DNA from: Dipteris shenzhenensis
Lineage: Eukaryota > Polypodiophyta > Polypodiopsida > Gleicheniales
Assembly: GCA_047967505.1 (NCBI GenBank)
Contig: CM106540.1
DNA: 64,000 bases
Reading direction: 5' to 3' (one strand)
Part shown: in pieces, positions 36,889-47,227 of the stretch
How the letters are laid out: each line of letters opens with the position of its first letter
Position numbering within the stretch: the first letter of the stretch is position 1
Program-made: the position numbers and the translations under genes
Notes under the pieces: model-generated
Databases searched by the model: none
The model's input: the letters and a program-made list of their open reading frames with translations, nothing else
Told to the model about the DNA's origin: nothing

Positions 36889-38755
36889 AGCAATGCAAAT
36901 AGTGGTACGCAGGTATCACGAAAAGGAAAAGAGAAGGTAGATCAGCCCATGTTTGATGTGAATGCAGGTCACTCTTATGTGGATGGTGAATCCAGTGGCT
37001 CAGAATAGAGCATTGATGATGAGTTGGGTATTCCTTCTGTTGTTACACCTGGAGTAAGGAAGACCACGGATGTTTTGAGAGCACCTGGAAGTGAGCCTAT
37101 TTTGCACAGGTCTACCAGAGCTAGGTATCCTGTGGATAGGCTAAAATATGATGGATTTACAGCCATTCACTATGCCTATATGGTCAAAGTGATATAGGAA
37201 CCAGAACCCACTTCTTTTGAGCAAGCCATGGGAAATGAAAAATGGGAGAAAGCCATGGATGAAGAAATGGATGCCTTGGAAGCAAATGCTACATGGGAAT
37301 TGGTGCCTTTGCTTAAAGACAAGAATGCAATTGGCTGTAAGTGGGTTTATAAGATCAAGCACAATGCAGATGGTTCTGTAAATAGATACAAGGCAAGATT
37401 AGTTGTCAAGGGGTATGCACAGACATATGGCATTGATTATGAAGAAACATTCAGTCCAATTGCAAGGATGGCAACTGTAACAGCAGTCATTGCTATGGCT
37501 GCATCAAAGGGATGGTCTTTACATCAAATGGATGTAAAGAATGCTTTCTTGCATGGTGATTTGCAAGAAGAGGTCTTTATGGAGCAGCCACTAGGTTATG
37601 TTCATGCTATTCATCCTGAGTTTGTTTGCAGGTTGAAGAAAGCCTTGTATGGCTTGAAGCAAGCACCTAGAGCATGGTCTGACAAGATAGGACAATATCT
37701 TGTCACTATTGGCTTTCAGATTTCCAAGGTAGATTTCTCACTCTATGTGAGAAAAACAGAGAAAGGTATTTTGCTGCTTGTCATTTATGTTGATGATTTG
37801 ATCATCACAGGTGATAGTGATGAAGATATCCTTCATGTGAAAATGCTATTGAAGCAAAAGTTTGAGATGAAGAATTTGGGAGAGCTGCGTCATTTCTTGG
37901 GCATTGAGGTGATTAGATCACCAAGTGGGATATAGCTCTTGCAGAGGCAGTATGGATTGGACATGCTGTCCAAATATGGGATGATAGGTTGTAAGCCTAT
38001 TTTAGTTCCTTTGGAGCAGAATGTGAAGCTAAGCTCAGATGCAGGTGAGCTTCTGGAAGACCCTACTATGTACAGATGCATAGTAGGAAGTTTGATTTAT
38101 ATGATGACTATTTCCAGGCTAGATTTAAGCTATGCTGTTGGATTGGTAAGTCAGTTTATGCAGGCTCCAAGGAAACCGCATTTGGATGTGGCTAGATGCA
38201 TACTCAGGTATCTGAAGTCTACATTGTAGTATGGACTATTTTATGAGGCTAGGGTTCAGATACAGTTGCACGGATACGCTTATGCTGATTGGGCTGGTAG
38301 TATTTCTGATAGACGATCTACCAGTGGATATGTGTTCTCTTTTGGGAGTGCTGCAGTCACTTGGAGCAGCAAGAAACAGCCTACAGTTGCCTTGTCGAGC
38401 ACAGAGGCTGAGTACAAGGGTGCAGCAATGGCTGCATGTGAGGTAGCTTGGTTTCATAAGCTACTCTATGATATGCATCAGTCTACAGATGGGCCAATTG
38501 TCATTTATTGTGACAACATGAGCAGTATACACTTGGCAAATACACTTGGCAAATAACCCAGTCTATCATGCTAGAACAAAGCACATTGAGCTGCATTATC
38601 ACTATGTGCGGGAGAAGGTTTTACTAGGTCTTATTGATCTAGTTTATGTCAGCACAGAGGATCAGGTAGCTGACATATTCACGAAAGCATTGGGTGCAGA
38701 GAAGCTGCGCAAGTTTAGAGACCTGCTTGGTGTGCAAGAATTGGGATTGAGCTCG
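36889..38755 (+). pseudogene. Copia-B reverse transcriptase and RNaseH
   Basis: The RT reads WELVPLLKDKNAIGCKWVYK, YKARLVVKGYAQ, MDVKNAFLHGDL and the catalytic VIYVDDLIITG (about 37785). RNaseH reads YADWAGSISDRRSTSGYVF, KKQPTVALSSTEAEYKGA, and after a 13-bp duplication KHIELHYHYVREK and TEDQVADIFTKALG. Stops at about 37004, 37192, 37933 and 38227 are TAG. The rest is well preserved, so decay is recent. Confidence 0.92.
38523..38556. repeat. 13-bp tandem duplication in Copia-B RNaseH
   Basis: The string atacacttggcaa is present twice here but once in the sister fragment at about 40667-40680, so the duplication arose in this copy. It shifts the frame between the RNaseH core and its tail. Confidence 0.9.
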
Positions 38756-38763
38756 AGGGGGAG

Positions 38764-39114
38764 TGTTGAGATATCGAGCTCCACTCGCGATATGCCAGGG
38801 TGACTGTTGTGCATTATGTCACCGACTTGCTAGCTACAGATGCGGTTGGTACACCACCCATGAATAATAGCTAGATGACAGCTATCCTTATCTACACTAG
38901 TTCGTGGCTCAGTTAGTATGCCACCTTAGTTAGTTGAGTTTGGTTTGAGACCCACATATAGGGTTCTTCTATTTCTTTGTACGTGTGTTCTTTTGGCTTT
39001 CACAACTAAGAAGAGATAAATTGTTTTCAGCCTCCACCTTTGTGTGTATTCCCCCATTGTGTATGTGAGAAAGCCGCAAGTGAGACTCCTTCCCTCTCTC
39101 CCACTATCTTCACA
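38764..39114 (+). repeat. Copia-B 3' LTR (351 bp)
   Basis: Preceded by the purine tract TCGAGGGGGAG and ended by ATCTTCACA before the TSD CTTAT. Confidence 0.97.
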
Positions 39115-40215
39115 CTTATGCTCATGCATAAGCATAAGCATGAGCATATGCCACTTTCTCTTATGCACAAGCATGAGCATAAGCATAAGAGAAGGAGACA
39201 TATGCTCATATTTATGCTTATGCATGAGCATAAGAGACATATGCTTATGCTTATGCATGAGCATATCTCTCTTTTTCCCTCTTTCCTTTCCCTCTTCTTC
39301 TCTCTTTCTCCCCCTCTTTCCCCTCTTCCAATCTCTTTCCCCTCTTTCATGCTCATGCTCTTATGCTCATGCATAAGCATAAGCATGAGCATATGTCTCC
39401 TTCTCTTATGCTTATGCTTAGCATATGTCTCCTCTTATGCATAAGCATAAGAGAAGGAGACATACGCTCTCCTATGCTTATGCTTAGCATATGTCTCCTC
39501 CTTATGCATAAGCATAAGCATAAGCATAAGAGAAGGAGACATATGCTCATGAGCGTATGTCTCCTTCTCTTATGCTTATGCATAAGAGGAGACATATGCT
39601 AAGCATAAGCATAAGAGAAGGAGACATACGCTCATGCTTATGCTTATGCTCCTTCTCCTCTTTTCCTCTTTCCCCTCTTTGAATCTCTTTTCCTCTTTTC
39701 CTCCATCTTTCCCCTCTTTCATGCTCATGCTCTTATGCTCACACATAAGCATAAGCATAAGCATGAACATATGTCTCATTCTCTTATGCTCATGCATAAG
39801 CATAAGCATGAGCATATGTCTCATTCTCTTATGCTTATGCTTATGCTTATGCATGAGCATATGTCTCTTTTTCCCTCTTTCCTTTCCCTCTTCTTCTCTC
39901 TTTCCCCCCCTTCCAATCTCTTTTCCTTTCCCTCTTCTTCCTCTTTTCCTCCGTCTTTTCCCCCCTCTTTCCCCCCTTTCATGCTCATGCTCTTATGCTC
40001 ATGCATAAGCATAAGCATAAGCATATGTCTCTTTCTCTTATGCTCATGCATAAGCATAATCATGAGCATATGTCTCCCTCTTTCAATCTCTTTTTCACTT
40101 TCCCTCCCTCTTTTCCCTCTTTTCCTTCTCTCATGAGCATCTCTCATTTTCCTCTTTCGATCATAATCATATGTTTTTGCCTATGCCTATGCCTATGCGT
40201 ATGCTTATGTTTGTT
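39115..40215. repeat. Hexamer array TTATGC/GCATAA, right part
   Basis: The continuation of 32671-33523 beyond Copia-B, with the same GCATAA/TTATGC palindromes, AGCATATGTCTC links and pyrimidine blocks. It decays to TATGCC/TATGCG variants near 40175-40210. The last five bases before and the first five after Copia-B are the duplicated CTTAT. Confidence 0.92.
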
Positions 40216-40530
40216 TTTTGTTTTTTGTTTTTGTGTTTGTGTCTTGTAGCACTGCGACTACCACTGGTCTGACTCCTCTCGGACCTAGCACTATGACTAC
40301 CCTTGGTCTGACTCCTTTCGAACGTAGCACTACGACTACCCCTCGCTTTACTAGTAGCACATGGCTTTGTTGGGAGTCTCGACGAGTTTGTACCATAGAT
40401 GACCGATGAGGAGGCAGCGAGATTCTTCTCTCTGCTATCTCAAAGGACCTCAACCATTCCCTCTCCTACACCGATGGCTGGACCTACTACCCAGCCATCC
40501 CCTCATGCCCCTTCGACTGAGGGATCATCA
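40216..40530. other. Unassigned sequence between array and Copia-B fragment
   Basis: It contains three imperfect repeats of about 35 bp (tagcact.cgactacc.ctggtctgactcct, 40246-40345) and then about 180 bp of moderately GC-rich sequence. The best plus-strand reading resembles coding sequence but matches no family I know. Confidence 0.4.
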
Positions 40531-41245
40531 CTTGTCGAGCACAGAGGCTGAATACAGGGGTGCAGCGATGGCTGCATGTGAGGCAGCTTGGTTGTATAAG
40601 CTGCTTTATAATATGTATCAATCTATAGATGGGCCAGTTGTCATTTATTATGACAACATGAGCAGTATACACTTGGCAAATAACCCAGTCTATCATGCTA
40701 GAACAAAGCACATTGAGGTGCATTACCACTATGTATGGGAGAAGGTTCTAGTAGGTTTTATTGATCTAGTTTATGTCAGCACAGAGGATTAGGTAGCTGA
40801 CACATTCACGAAGGCATTGGACGTAGAGAAGCTGTGCAAGTTTAGAGACCTGCTTGGTGTGTAGGAATTGGGATTGAGCTCGAGGGGGAGTGTTGAGATA
40901 TTGAGCTCCACTCGTGATATTCCAGGGTGACCGTTGTGCATTTATGTCACCGACTTGTTAGTTGCAGATGCGGTTGGTACACTGCCCATGAATAATAGCT
41001 GGATGACAGCTATCTTTATGTACTCTAGTTAGTGGCTCAGTTAGTATGCCACCTAGGTTAGTTGAGTTTGATTTGAGACCCACATCTAGGGTTCATCTAT
41101 TCCTTTTTGTAAGAGAGAGAGTTTTTTGGATTTCACAACTAAGAAGAGAAACGTTTTTCAGCCTCCACCTTCGTGTGTATTCCCCCATTGTGTATGTGAG
41201 AATGCTGCAGGTGAGACTCCTTACCTCTCTCCCACTCTCTTCACA
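40531..41245 (+). mobile_element. Truncated Copia-B relative: RNaseH end plus 3' LTR
   Basis: From 40531 (ttgtcgagcacagaggctga) the sequence follows Copia-B RNaseH (STEAEYRGAAMAACEAAW), the polypurine tract, and an LTR at 40891-41245. The 5' three quarters are missing, so no TSD can be checked. The reading frame has TAG near 40789 and 40862. After the LTR the sequence changes to unrelated copia-like scrap. Confidence 0.92.
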
Positions 41246-41411
41246 CATCAAAGGCACACTTGATTATGTCAAGGTTGACATTTATTCTATAGAGGCAGAA
41301 TTTCATCAACAGTCACAAAGAACAAAAAGTGTCGACACAGACGATAGAGGCAAAATGTCGAGAATTGCTTTGAGCCAGAGGTGCACCCTAGGGGGAGGAA
41401 ACTTGAGTTTA
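41246..41411. pseudogene. Copia scraps: RNaseH fragment and Copia-C leader
   Basis: The first part (atcaaaggcacacttgattatg) matches the KYIKGTLDY region of copia RT/RNaseH, as seen on the minus strand near 3255-3280. The second part (about 41336-41411, gaggcaaaatgtcgag...ctagggggaggaaac) matches the reverse complement of 58362-58420 and is the Copia-C leader that flanks the 13.5-kb transposon. Confidence 0.75.
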
Positions 41412-41441
41412 AACACTATATTAGAGAATTTGGGAAAATCC
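41412..41441 (+). repeat. Left terminal inverted repeat (30 bp)
   Basis: Begins AACACTATATTAGAG and ends GGGAAAATCC. Its inverted partner at 54902-54931 differs only at the sixth base. The four bases before it are TTTA. Confidence 0.92.
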
Positions 41442-41732
41442 CAATTCCCACGAAATAAAATATAGTCACTTCAAAAGTAAAATTTGATGTTTTTTATTGA
41501 AACATTAGCTCCATTGAGGACCATACACAATACTTTCCCAATTAAACCCAAGCAAAAATCTTCCATATGTTGCTATGGCAAAAGGCCTTAATAGATGTGA
41601 ACATGGCTCCATGGCCAAAAAATTTGTTGATTTGCTAGTGAAAGAAAGATTTTTGTTGTTTGTATGCATCAAAACCACAAACAAAAGCCAATTTATAGAT
41701 GTTGCGTTAGGAAGATTCATTGGAGTAAATTA

Positions 41733-41979
41733 AATTGCAGTATTGATATATGGACAATAGGATTGTTATAGATCTTTGACATCCATCATATAACTGTGGT
41801 CTTCAAAAACAAAATTAAACTTGCAACAACTATTAATTTTTATTTGGTATATAAGATGTATCAAATTAATGTCAAATGCATATGTTTCTATGTTGATAAA
41901 TTGCAGTATTTACATATGCAATAGGATTATGGTAGAGCTTTGACATCCATCATATAAATGTGGTGTTCAAAAACACCGT
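41733..41979. repeat. Subterminal direct repeat pair (about 82 bp each)
   Basis: The segments 41733-41814 and 41899-41979 both run from aaattgcagtatt through ctttgacatccatcatataa to ttcaaaaac. They lie 0.3-0.6 kb inside the left TIR and are candidates for transposase binding. Confidence 0.85.
41960..41977. repeat. Subterminal palindrome containing the TIR tip motif, left
   Basis: GTGGTGTTCAAAAACACC is a near-perfect palindrome that carries AACACC, the outermost six bases of the right TIR. An exact inverted copy lies at 54591-54608. Confidence 0.85.
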
Positions 41980-42105
41980 TCCATCACAATAGAGCTCATG
42001 AAACTCTCCATCACAATAGAGCCACAATAGAGCTATAATCAAAACCATTGACACATTAGCCAATTTTGCACCACATCATTTAACATAATCATTAACAATT
42101 CCATA

Positions 42106-43742
42106 CTAGTATTCATAGTCACAAAGTAGCTCATCTCCAAAGGAGATATCCTTTATGGTTTGCACAGTAATGTAGCCATGGGCACTCAAATTTCCTTGTG
42201 ACTTTTGAGCCCAAGGTGGTAGTTTAGGGATGTATACAAATATAACATTTGTTCTTTCTTTATAATACATTGAGCTATTTATATATCCAGCAATGTTTCC
42301 ATACAATACATCTCCCACAATACATTTCACATCTGTCAATGGCTCAATGAATGGATCTTCAAACATTCCATAAGTCTTCATCCTTGGGGAAAACTTGAGA
42401 GAGATCTCCAAGTATCATAATCATACTTTGGACCATTATATACCATCAAATCTTGTTTTTTCTTGATGCTCGTATGTACAAAAAGACCATATCCTGCCCC
42501 AGGTATTGTTGATTTCTTTACTTCATAATGGATGCCATCCATTTTGAACACGCGCTCAATGGGTATGGGCAATTTATGTTTCCATAAGCCATTGGATGCA
42601 GGATCAAAATTTGTAATAAGATAGCTCTTCAACTTTTCAGGACCATCTGCAACACCTATCATAATATGTTTAAAATCAAAGAATCATTCTTTTAGTGGAG
42701 GAATACAAACTCACATCACAAAGCACATAGCAATTTTTGGACAAGGTACTGACTCAATGTCTATTAATTCTTTCATAAAACAAATTGAAACATAATGTTT
42801 TGCTAATCAAATCTAACCAAATAGTGTCCAAATATAAATCAGAATGTAGGTACAAATGTTTTGGTTGAGCATTTGTGTCTACAACTCTAATTAACAAGAT
42901 CACTCACATTCCCTAAGGGTTGTCTATGCAATAAAATTGAATCAAGTTGGCTAAGAATGCCCTTGCAGCATCAGCAGTGATTCCCCTTTCCTTGCATCCA
43001 AGAACCATAGCAAAGCGTTTTGCCTCACTATCTTTCAATGGCCCCATTTTGGCAATTTTTCCTAGCATGCATTCTTCCTCTTCATTCAATGTAACATGTT
43101 GAGCATGCACCATACTTCTTGTAGTAGGACAAGTCCCTCTCACTCTAGTTTTGGTTATAGGTGAAGTAATACCTTTCTCTGTGTCTTTTTTTGAACTACG
43201 AGTAGACATATGAGATTCGACATTCATCCTTTCGAGAACTTCTTTGTTTTTTTCTTTGAATTCAAGGATCACTGGTTGAAAATAATAGAACATATCATGC
43301 CCTTCGACAATCGGAGCTTGACCAAATCTGTTAGACGAGATGGCACTGTGCACATCTACTGCATCATTTAGCATCTGTAGGTACGGTAATAACTCATGAA
43401 GCAAAATAGAATCACCACAATCTATATCAAATTTTGTAGGGAAAATGCAATTTTCTGCTGGATTAAAACAACCTGTGTAAGGCGAAACATCAATGAACAC
43501 TGTTCTTGCTGGTTTGCATTCCTCTTTAAAACAACACCACACTCTCATTAATGGTTTAAACTCCGCTTCCACATTCATCCTGTCTGGTCGAATGATTCTA
43601 CTCTTTGTATGCTTGTGGCATGCCATCGCACCCCAAACCATGAAGAAATGTAACTTTCTGTTAACATGATGCTCCAAAGTGTCTAGCATGTGTTGCACCA
43701 TGAAGCATTCATGTTTTTCTTTTTCAAAACAAAATTGGAATA
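42106..43742 (-). pseudogene. SET-domain protein gene of the 13.5-kb transposon
   Basis: On the minus strand an exon appears to start after a polypyrimidine-AG at 43743 and runs to 42908 (about 270 codons; unknown domain with FFMVWGAMACHKHTKSR and VFIDVSPYTG). A putative GT-AG intron (42656-42907) and a SET exon (42655-42106) follow. The SET part shows VKKSTIPGAGYGLFVHTSI, VYNGPKYDYDTW, GYINSSMYY at the place of the usual NHS motif, and DISFGDELLCDYEY at the end. SET domains transfer methyl groups to lysines, usually on histones. Here NSS replaces NHS, a TAG precedes the donor, and frameshifts lie near 42390-42410, so activity of this copy is doubtful. Its position inside the TIRs, on the same strand as the next gene, makes it cargo of the transposon. 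Confidence 0.72.
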
Positions 43743-43743
43743 C

Positions 43744-44300
43744 TAAAAAAAAGAAAGCATTCATGTTCATATGCTTAGTATACCCCCTAAAGTTGTTGAA
43801 TCTATACCCTTTCAAGTTATTTTAATCCCCAAAACTACATATCCTTACAATGCCAAAAACCTTTGCATAATAGATAGAGTGGAGTCCAACATTATCTAGC
43901 ATTGCCCGAGTGTTCCCACTAAGAAAAGATTTGGCCAAGCGGCCAAAACATATTTGAGCATTCATATGAAGTGAATAAGGATAGAAACAACAATTTACAC
44001 TAATTCATTCATCATGATCAAGACTCAACACACTCTTTAACATTTATGAACTCATAAATAAATTTGGATGTGTATCACACTCCAAAGGTATTACAACATG
44101 CAAACACATCTTTTCATGAAATATAGAAAATTAAACATATTCAAGAATACATATGAATGTTTGAATTATGGCAATGAGATAGAATGAATTTCCAAGTAAT
44201 ATTAAAAGATCTTTGGAACAAAATTAATACATCATATGGATAATATAGCAAGATAACATATGGAAAACATGAACACCATATAAAAGGACAATTTCAAGGA
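43744..44300. other. Noncoding stretch between the two left genes
   Basis: AT-rich, without a supported ORF. It contains one copy of the element's palindrome (agatttggccaagcggccaaa, 43929-43949), away from the central arrays. It may also hold the first exon of the SET gene, which I could not identify. Confidence 0.5.
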
Positions 44301-44301
44301 C

Positions 44302-47178
44302 CTGTTTCTTCCTCTTCTGTTTCCCAAAACTTTGAAGCATGTTTTTGTAAATGCTCATGCTACACTTCATTGAAGGGTTGAAGCTCTTTTTGTCCTGGTA
44401 TGGTATCAATTTCTTTATCACCTCCACCTTCAATTGTATCATCTTCTTTTGATACCCCCTCTATTGCCAATATTGGTTCTTGCAAGCCAGCCCATTGTCG
44501 AATTTCATGATTACTGTAAGCATACGTGCAACATATACTTTCAAACTTTGCCAACTCCTCATAAGTCTCAACAACTGAAACAACACGCCTCTTACAAGAA
44601 AGAGACTCTATTGCAGCAAGCGCCTCAGAGAACAAGTCCAATACATACTCATCTTCTCGACAGAAACCCATGATCATGTCTTTCATGATACTTGAACGTT
44701 TTCTTTTCAAGGATAATTCAATGTCAAATTCATCATCATCCTCCTCGTCATCATCATCCTCATCCCCTGATTCTTCTTGCACCACTTGATTTTTCATATT
44801 TTTCATCTGCAACTTTTCATCTGCAACATATATTGATGGCTTACATTGTGCATTGGTATAGCGCTCAATATCGTTGAAATGCTTTTCCTTGCTTACCAGT
44901 ACACAGGCAATTAAGCCATCCATAGATCCAGTGACAAATATATCTGTAGTTTCAAAATTAAGGCAACCGAAGTGTATTTTGTATTGCCCACATGTCTTAT
45001 TTAATGCATTCGTCAAACATGATACATGATCCATGGTCAAGAACACCACAAGAAGGAATTGCACTGGGGGAGAAGCAATTGTCATCAAGCTTTTCAACAA
45101 ACACTCAAAGCGATCCTCATTCCAATTTCTACTTCTGCTTGGTCCATACATTACATCCAAAAAGGCAACCCCTATTGCCATTGGCTCTTGGTAGACATTA
45201 TGTATAAATTCCATTCCCTCCATGTTTGAACCGACTGTGTAGAACCTCCAAGGCCAGGTGGAATTCGGTCCATGACTTGCACCTTCACTTTGTCCCATAA
45301 TCCACCTCAGATACCCCTTTGCAGCATCAGGCAATGGTGGAGTTTCCTTGCCCTGTTGAAACTTCACTTTTAACCATGAGTCAGAGCAACCACGAATCTG
45401 ATGATACAATTCTGGAGTAATTTTAAAATGTAATCTGCACTCATCCCAATTTTTTAACATTAAAGAAGGCCGTTCTGCCGATATAAACATATAAAGTTCT
45501 TCTTGTAGTGCAGCATCTCTCTTGATTTGCATAGCTCGTCCTTCAATATCAAGAATCATGGCATCAGTCTTTGTTTTAGCTATGACTACTCTACCTTCCT
45601 TAATGTCATTTTGAATTTGACCAATTTGATCATCACTCAATCCACGCAAGCATCTAAACATTGAGACTGTGGGTTGCCTACGGCATTTTCCATCTTGTGA
45701 ATATTTGCCTGCAATGTAATCCTCAAGGATGGAGATCCAACCATCATAAATGGCATCGCTTGTGATTATCATATGTACATCCTTCGTGGCAAAGCTATTG
45801 CCCAATGTTACCTTGCCAGTGTCAATGAAAGCCTGCAAAATATATGCATCCATTAGAATGCAATAATTAAGAAAACCGACTTGTAAAAAATGATTCATAA
45901 TTAAAATCTGTACTTACATCCCAATTCTCATGATCTGGATGTCCTTTTGCAAGCCCTTGTTGTCTTTCTTGGGTCTGTTAAAGAGAATCCATTGTCCCCT
46001 CACCTGCTTAAGTATATCAATGTATGGAGATTGTCTCAAGATATTTTGAGACTCCAGGTTTGCCATCTTTGATATCTCCACACAAAAGCGTGCGGGACAA
46101 TTCACTATAATCCTCGCTTGGTGGGTGCGGTAGTAGTTCTTTCTTTGGGCCGTTCTATTATCATCATTAGATGTGAATATTTTAGCAGCATATATTGAAT
46201 GTTGTCCAGATAGTATCCAGTAGTGGCACTTGGTTAAATCCTTTTTATCTACCCTTTCCAGGGGCTGCTTTGTTTCAGGATTGAAAGGCATTAAATCCGC
46301 TACAGCAGTAGGAGGCCTAGAGTTATAACCGAAGTCTGCAGCAAGCTTCTCCACATGCTCTTTGTTCAACCCTCTATATACATAGCTTGGAGGAGCTTTT
46401 TGACATCTTGCAACTGGAATTGAAAATATTGCATGCAACCCGAATGGGTAGTATTTTTCATATTCCACCAAGCCTGATGGTTTCTTTTGCCCTTTTTTTC
46501 CTATGACCTTTCCACTTGGCTCCAATTCACTACCACTGCTTCTTTCCACAACTGCTAGCATACCCTCTGGAGGTGTTCCTTCTTGTGGTACATCAACTAT
46601 AGTTAGCTTTCCTTTCTTTGCCCCTTCTCTGCTACCACCTGGTGCTTGAACCATAGTCGATTTACCTTTCTTTGTTCCTTCCCCACTCTTACGCTTCTTT
46701 AATGTTGTTGAAACTTTTCGATATGATTCAATGATTGTTGTCACTGTGTGAATTTCATTTCCATCGATTGATTCAACACTTATCCAGCCTCTTGAGTGCA
46801 TGTTGTCATCTACATCAAACTTCATACGAGATTCTTCATAATCACTGGGATCTAAGAGAAACTTCTTATTTTGATTTATAATGATCAACAATCCAATATC
46901 TCCCTCTTTTCCAACCACATCTTCAGTGATTTGATGTACCGATCCAACACAAGTGTATGCACTTTTATTAGGTAACAAAACAAATAAGTGAACTCGTGTC
47001 AACTATGCTCCCTCAATACTATATATGTCAAAGTACCAAGGTATGCTTTTTTCTGCAAATCCACTTACAACTTTCTCAACCTTCTTCACATTTGTGTCTT
47101 TCCTGTAAAAGACCCAAGCAATATACAAACTATCATCTTTATAATCTCTAATGTTAGACAAAACACATTATCGATAAA
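44302..47178 (-). pseudogene. ParB-like domain fused to a degenerate beta-class DNA methyltransferase
   Basis: The minus-strand coding runs from about 47178, through a TAG near 47003, to 45918. A clean 85-bp GT-AG intron follows (45833-45917), then a long exon to about 44302. The first exon has a basic linker (KKRKSGEGTKKGKS), then a ParB/sulfiredoxin-type domain: VYRGLNKEHVEKLAADFG, YWILSGQHSIYAAKIF (46177-46225, the place of the GxHR box) and CVEISKMANLESQNIL. The second exon carries LDVMYGPSRSRNW (about 45130-45170, where beta-class DNA methylases have DPPY), then an acidic stretch, then EDEYVLDLFSEALAAIES (about 44600-44650, the place of the cofactor motif with FxGxG). The order motif IV before motif I fits the beta class. 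Fusions of ParB-like and methylase domains are known from bacteria and phages. Both catalytic motifs are altered, so methylation activity is unlikely while DNA binding may remain. A frameshift lies near 45970. Confidence 0.6.
45833..45917 (-). other. Spliceosomal intron in the ParB/methylase-like gene
   Basis: On the minus strand the exon ends GGGAT, followed by GTAAGTA. The acceptor is TATATTTTGCAG before GCTTTCATTGAC. Frames on both sides continue with sensible coding sequence. The intron argues against bacterial contamination. Confidence 0.8.
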
Positions 47179-47227
47179 CATATCTGAAATAGAATCTAGA
47201 ATTGACACTAGACATAGTAGTAGATTT

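Larger units (their letters stand above)
33524..39114 (+). mobile_element. Copia-B: complete Ty1/copia retrotransposon
   Basis: LTRs at 33524-33875 and 38764-39114 are flanked by the TSD CTTAT (33519-33523 and 39115-39119). The PBS TGGTATCAGAGCC is at 33876-33888 and the polypurine tract TCGAGGGGGAG ends at 38763. The LTRs differ at roughly a dozen of about 351 positions by my reading, so the insertion is moderately young. The polyprotein order gag, protease, integrase, RT, RNaseH is complete but carries about ten nonsense codons and two or more frameshifts. Confidence 0.97.

Noticed and set aside
41412-41423. CACTA superfamily membership of the 13.5-kb transposon, because the left end contains CACTATA
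   Set aside because: The right end reads CACCATA, no 3-bp duplication fits ends placed at CAC, and the transposase is not Tnp2-like. Ends at AACAC with TTTA fit both sides better.
44302-47178. Bacterial contamination suggested by ParB and methylase similarity
   Set aside because: The gene has a canonical GT-AG intron, lies inside TIRs with a TSD, and is as AT-rich and decayed as its neighbours.
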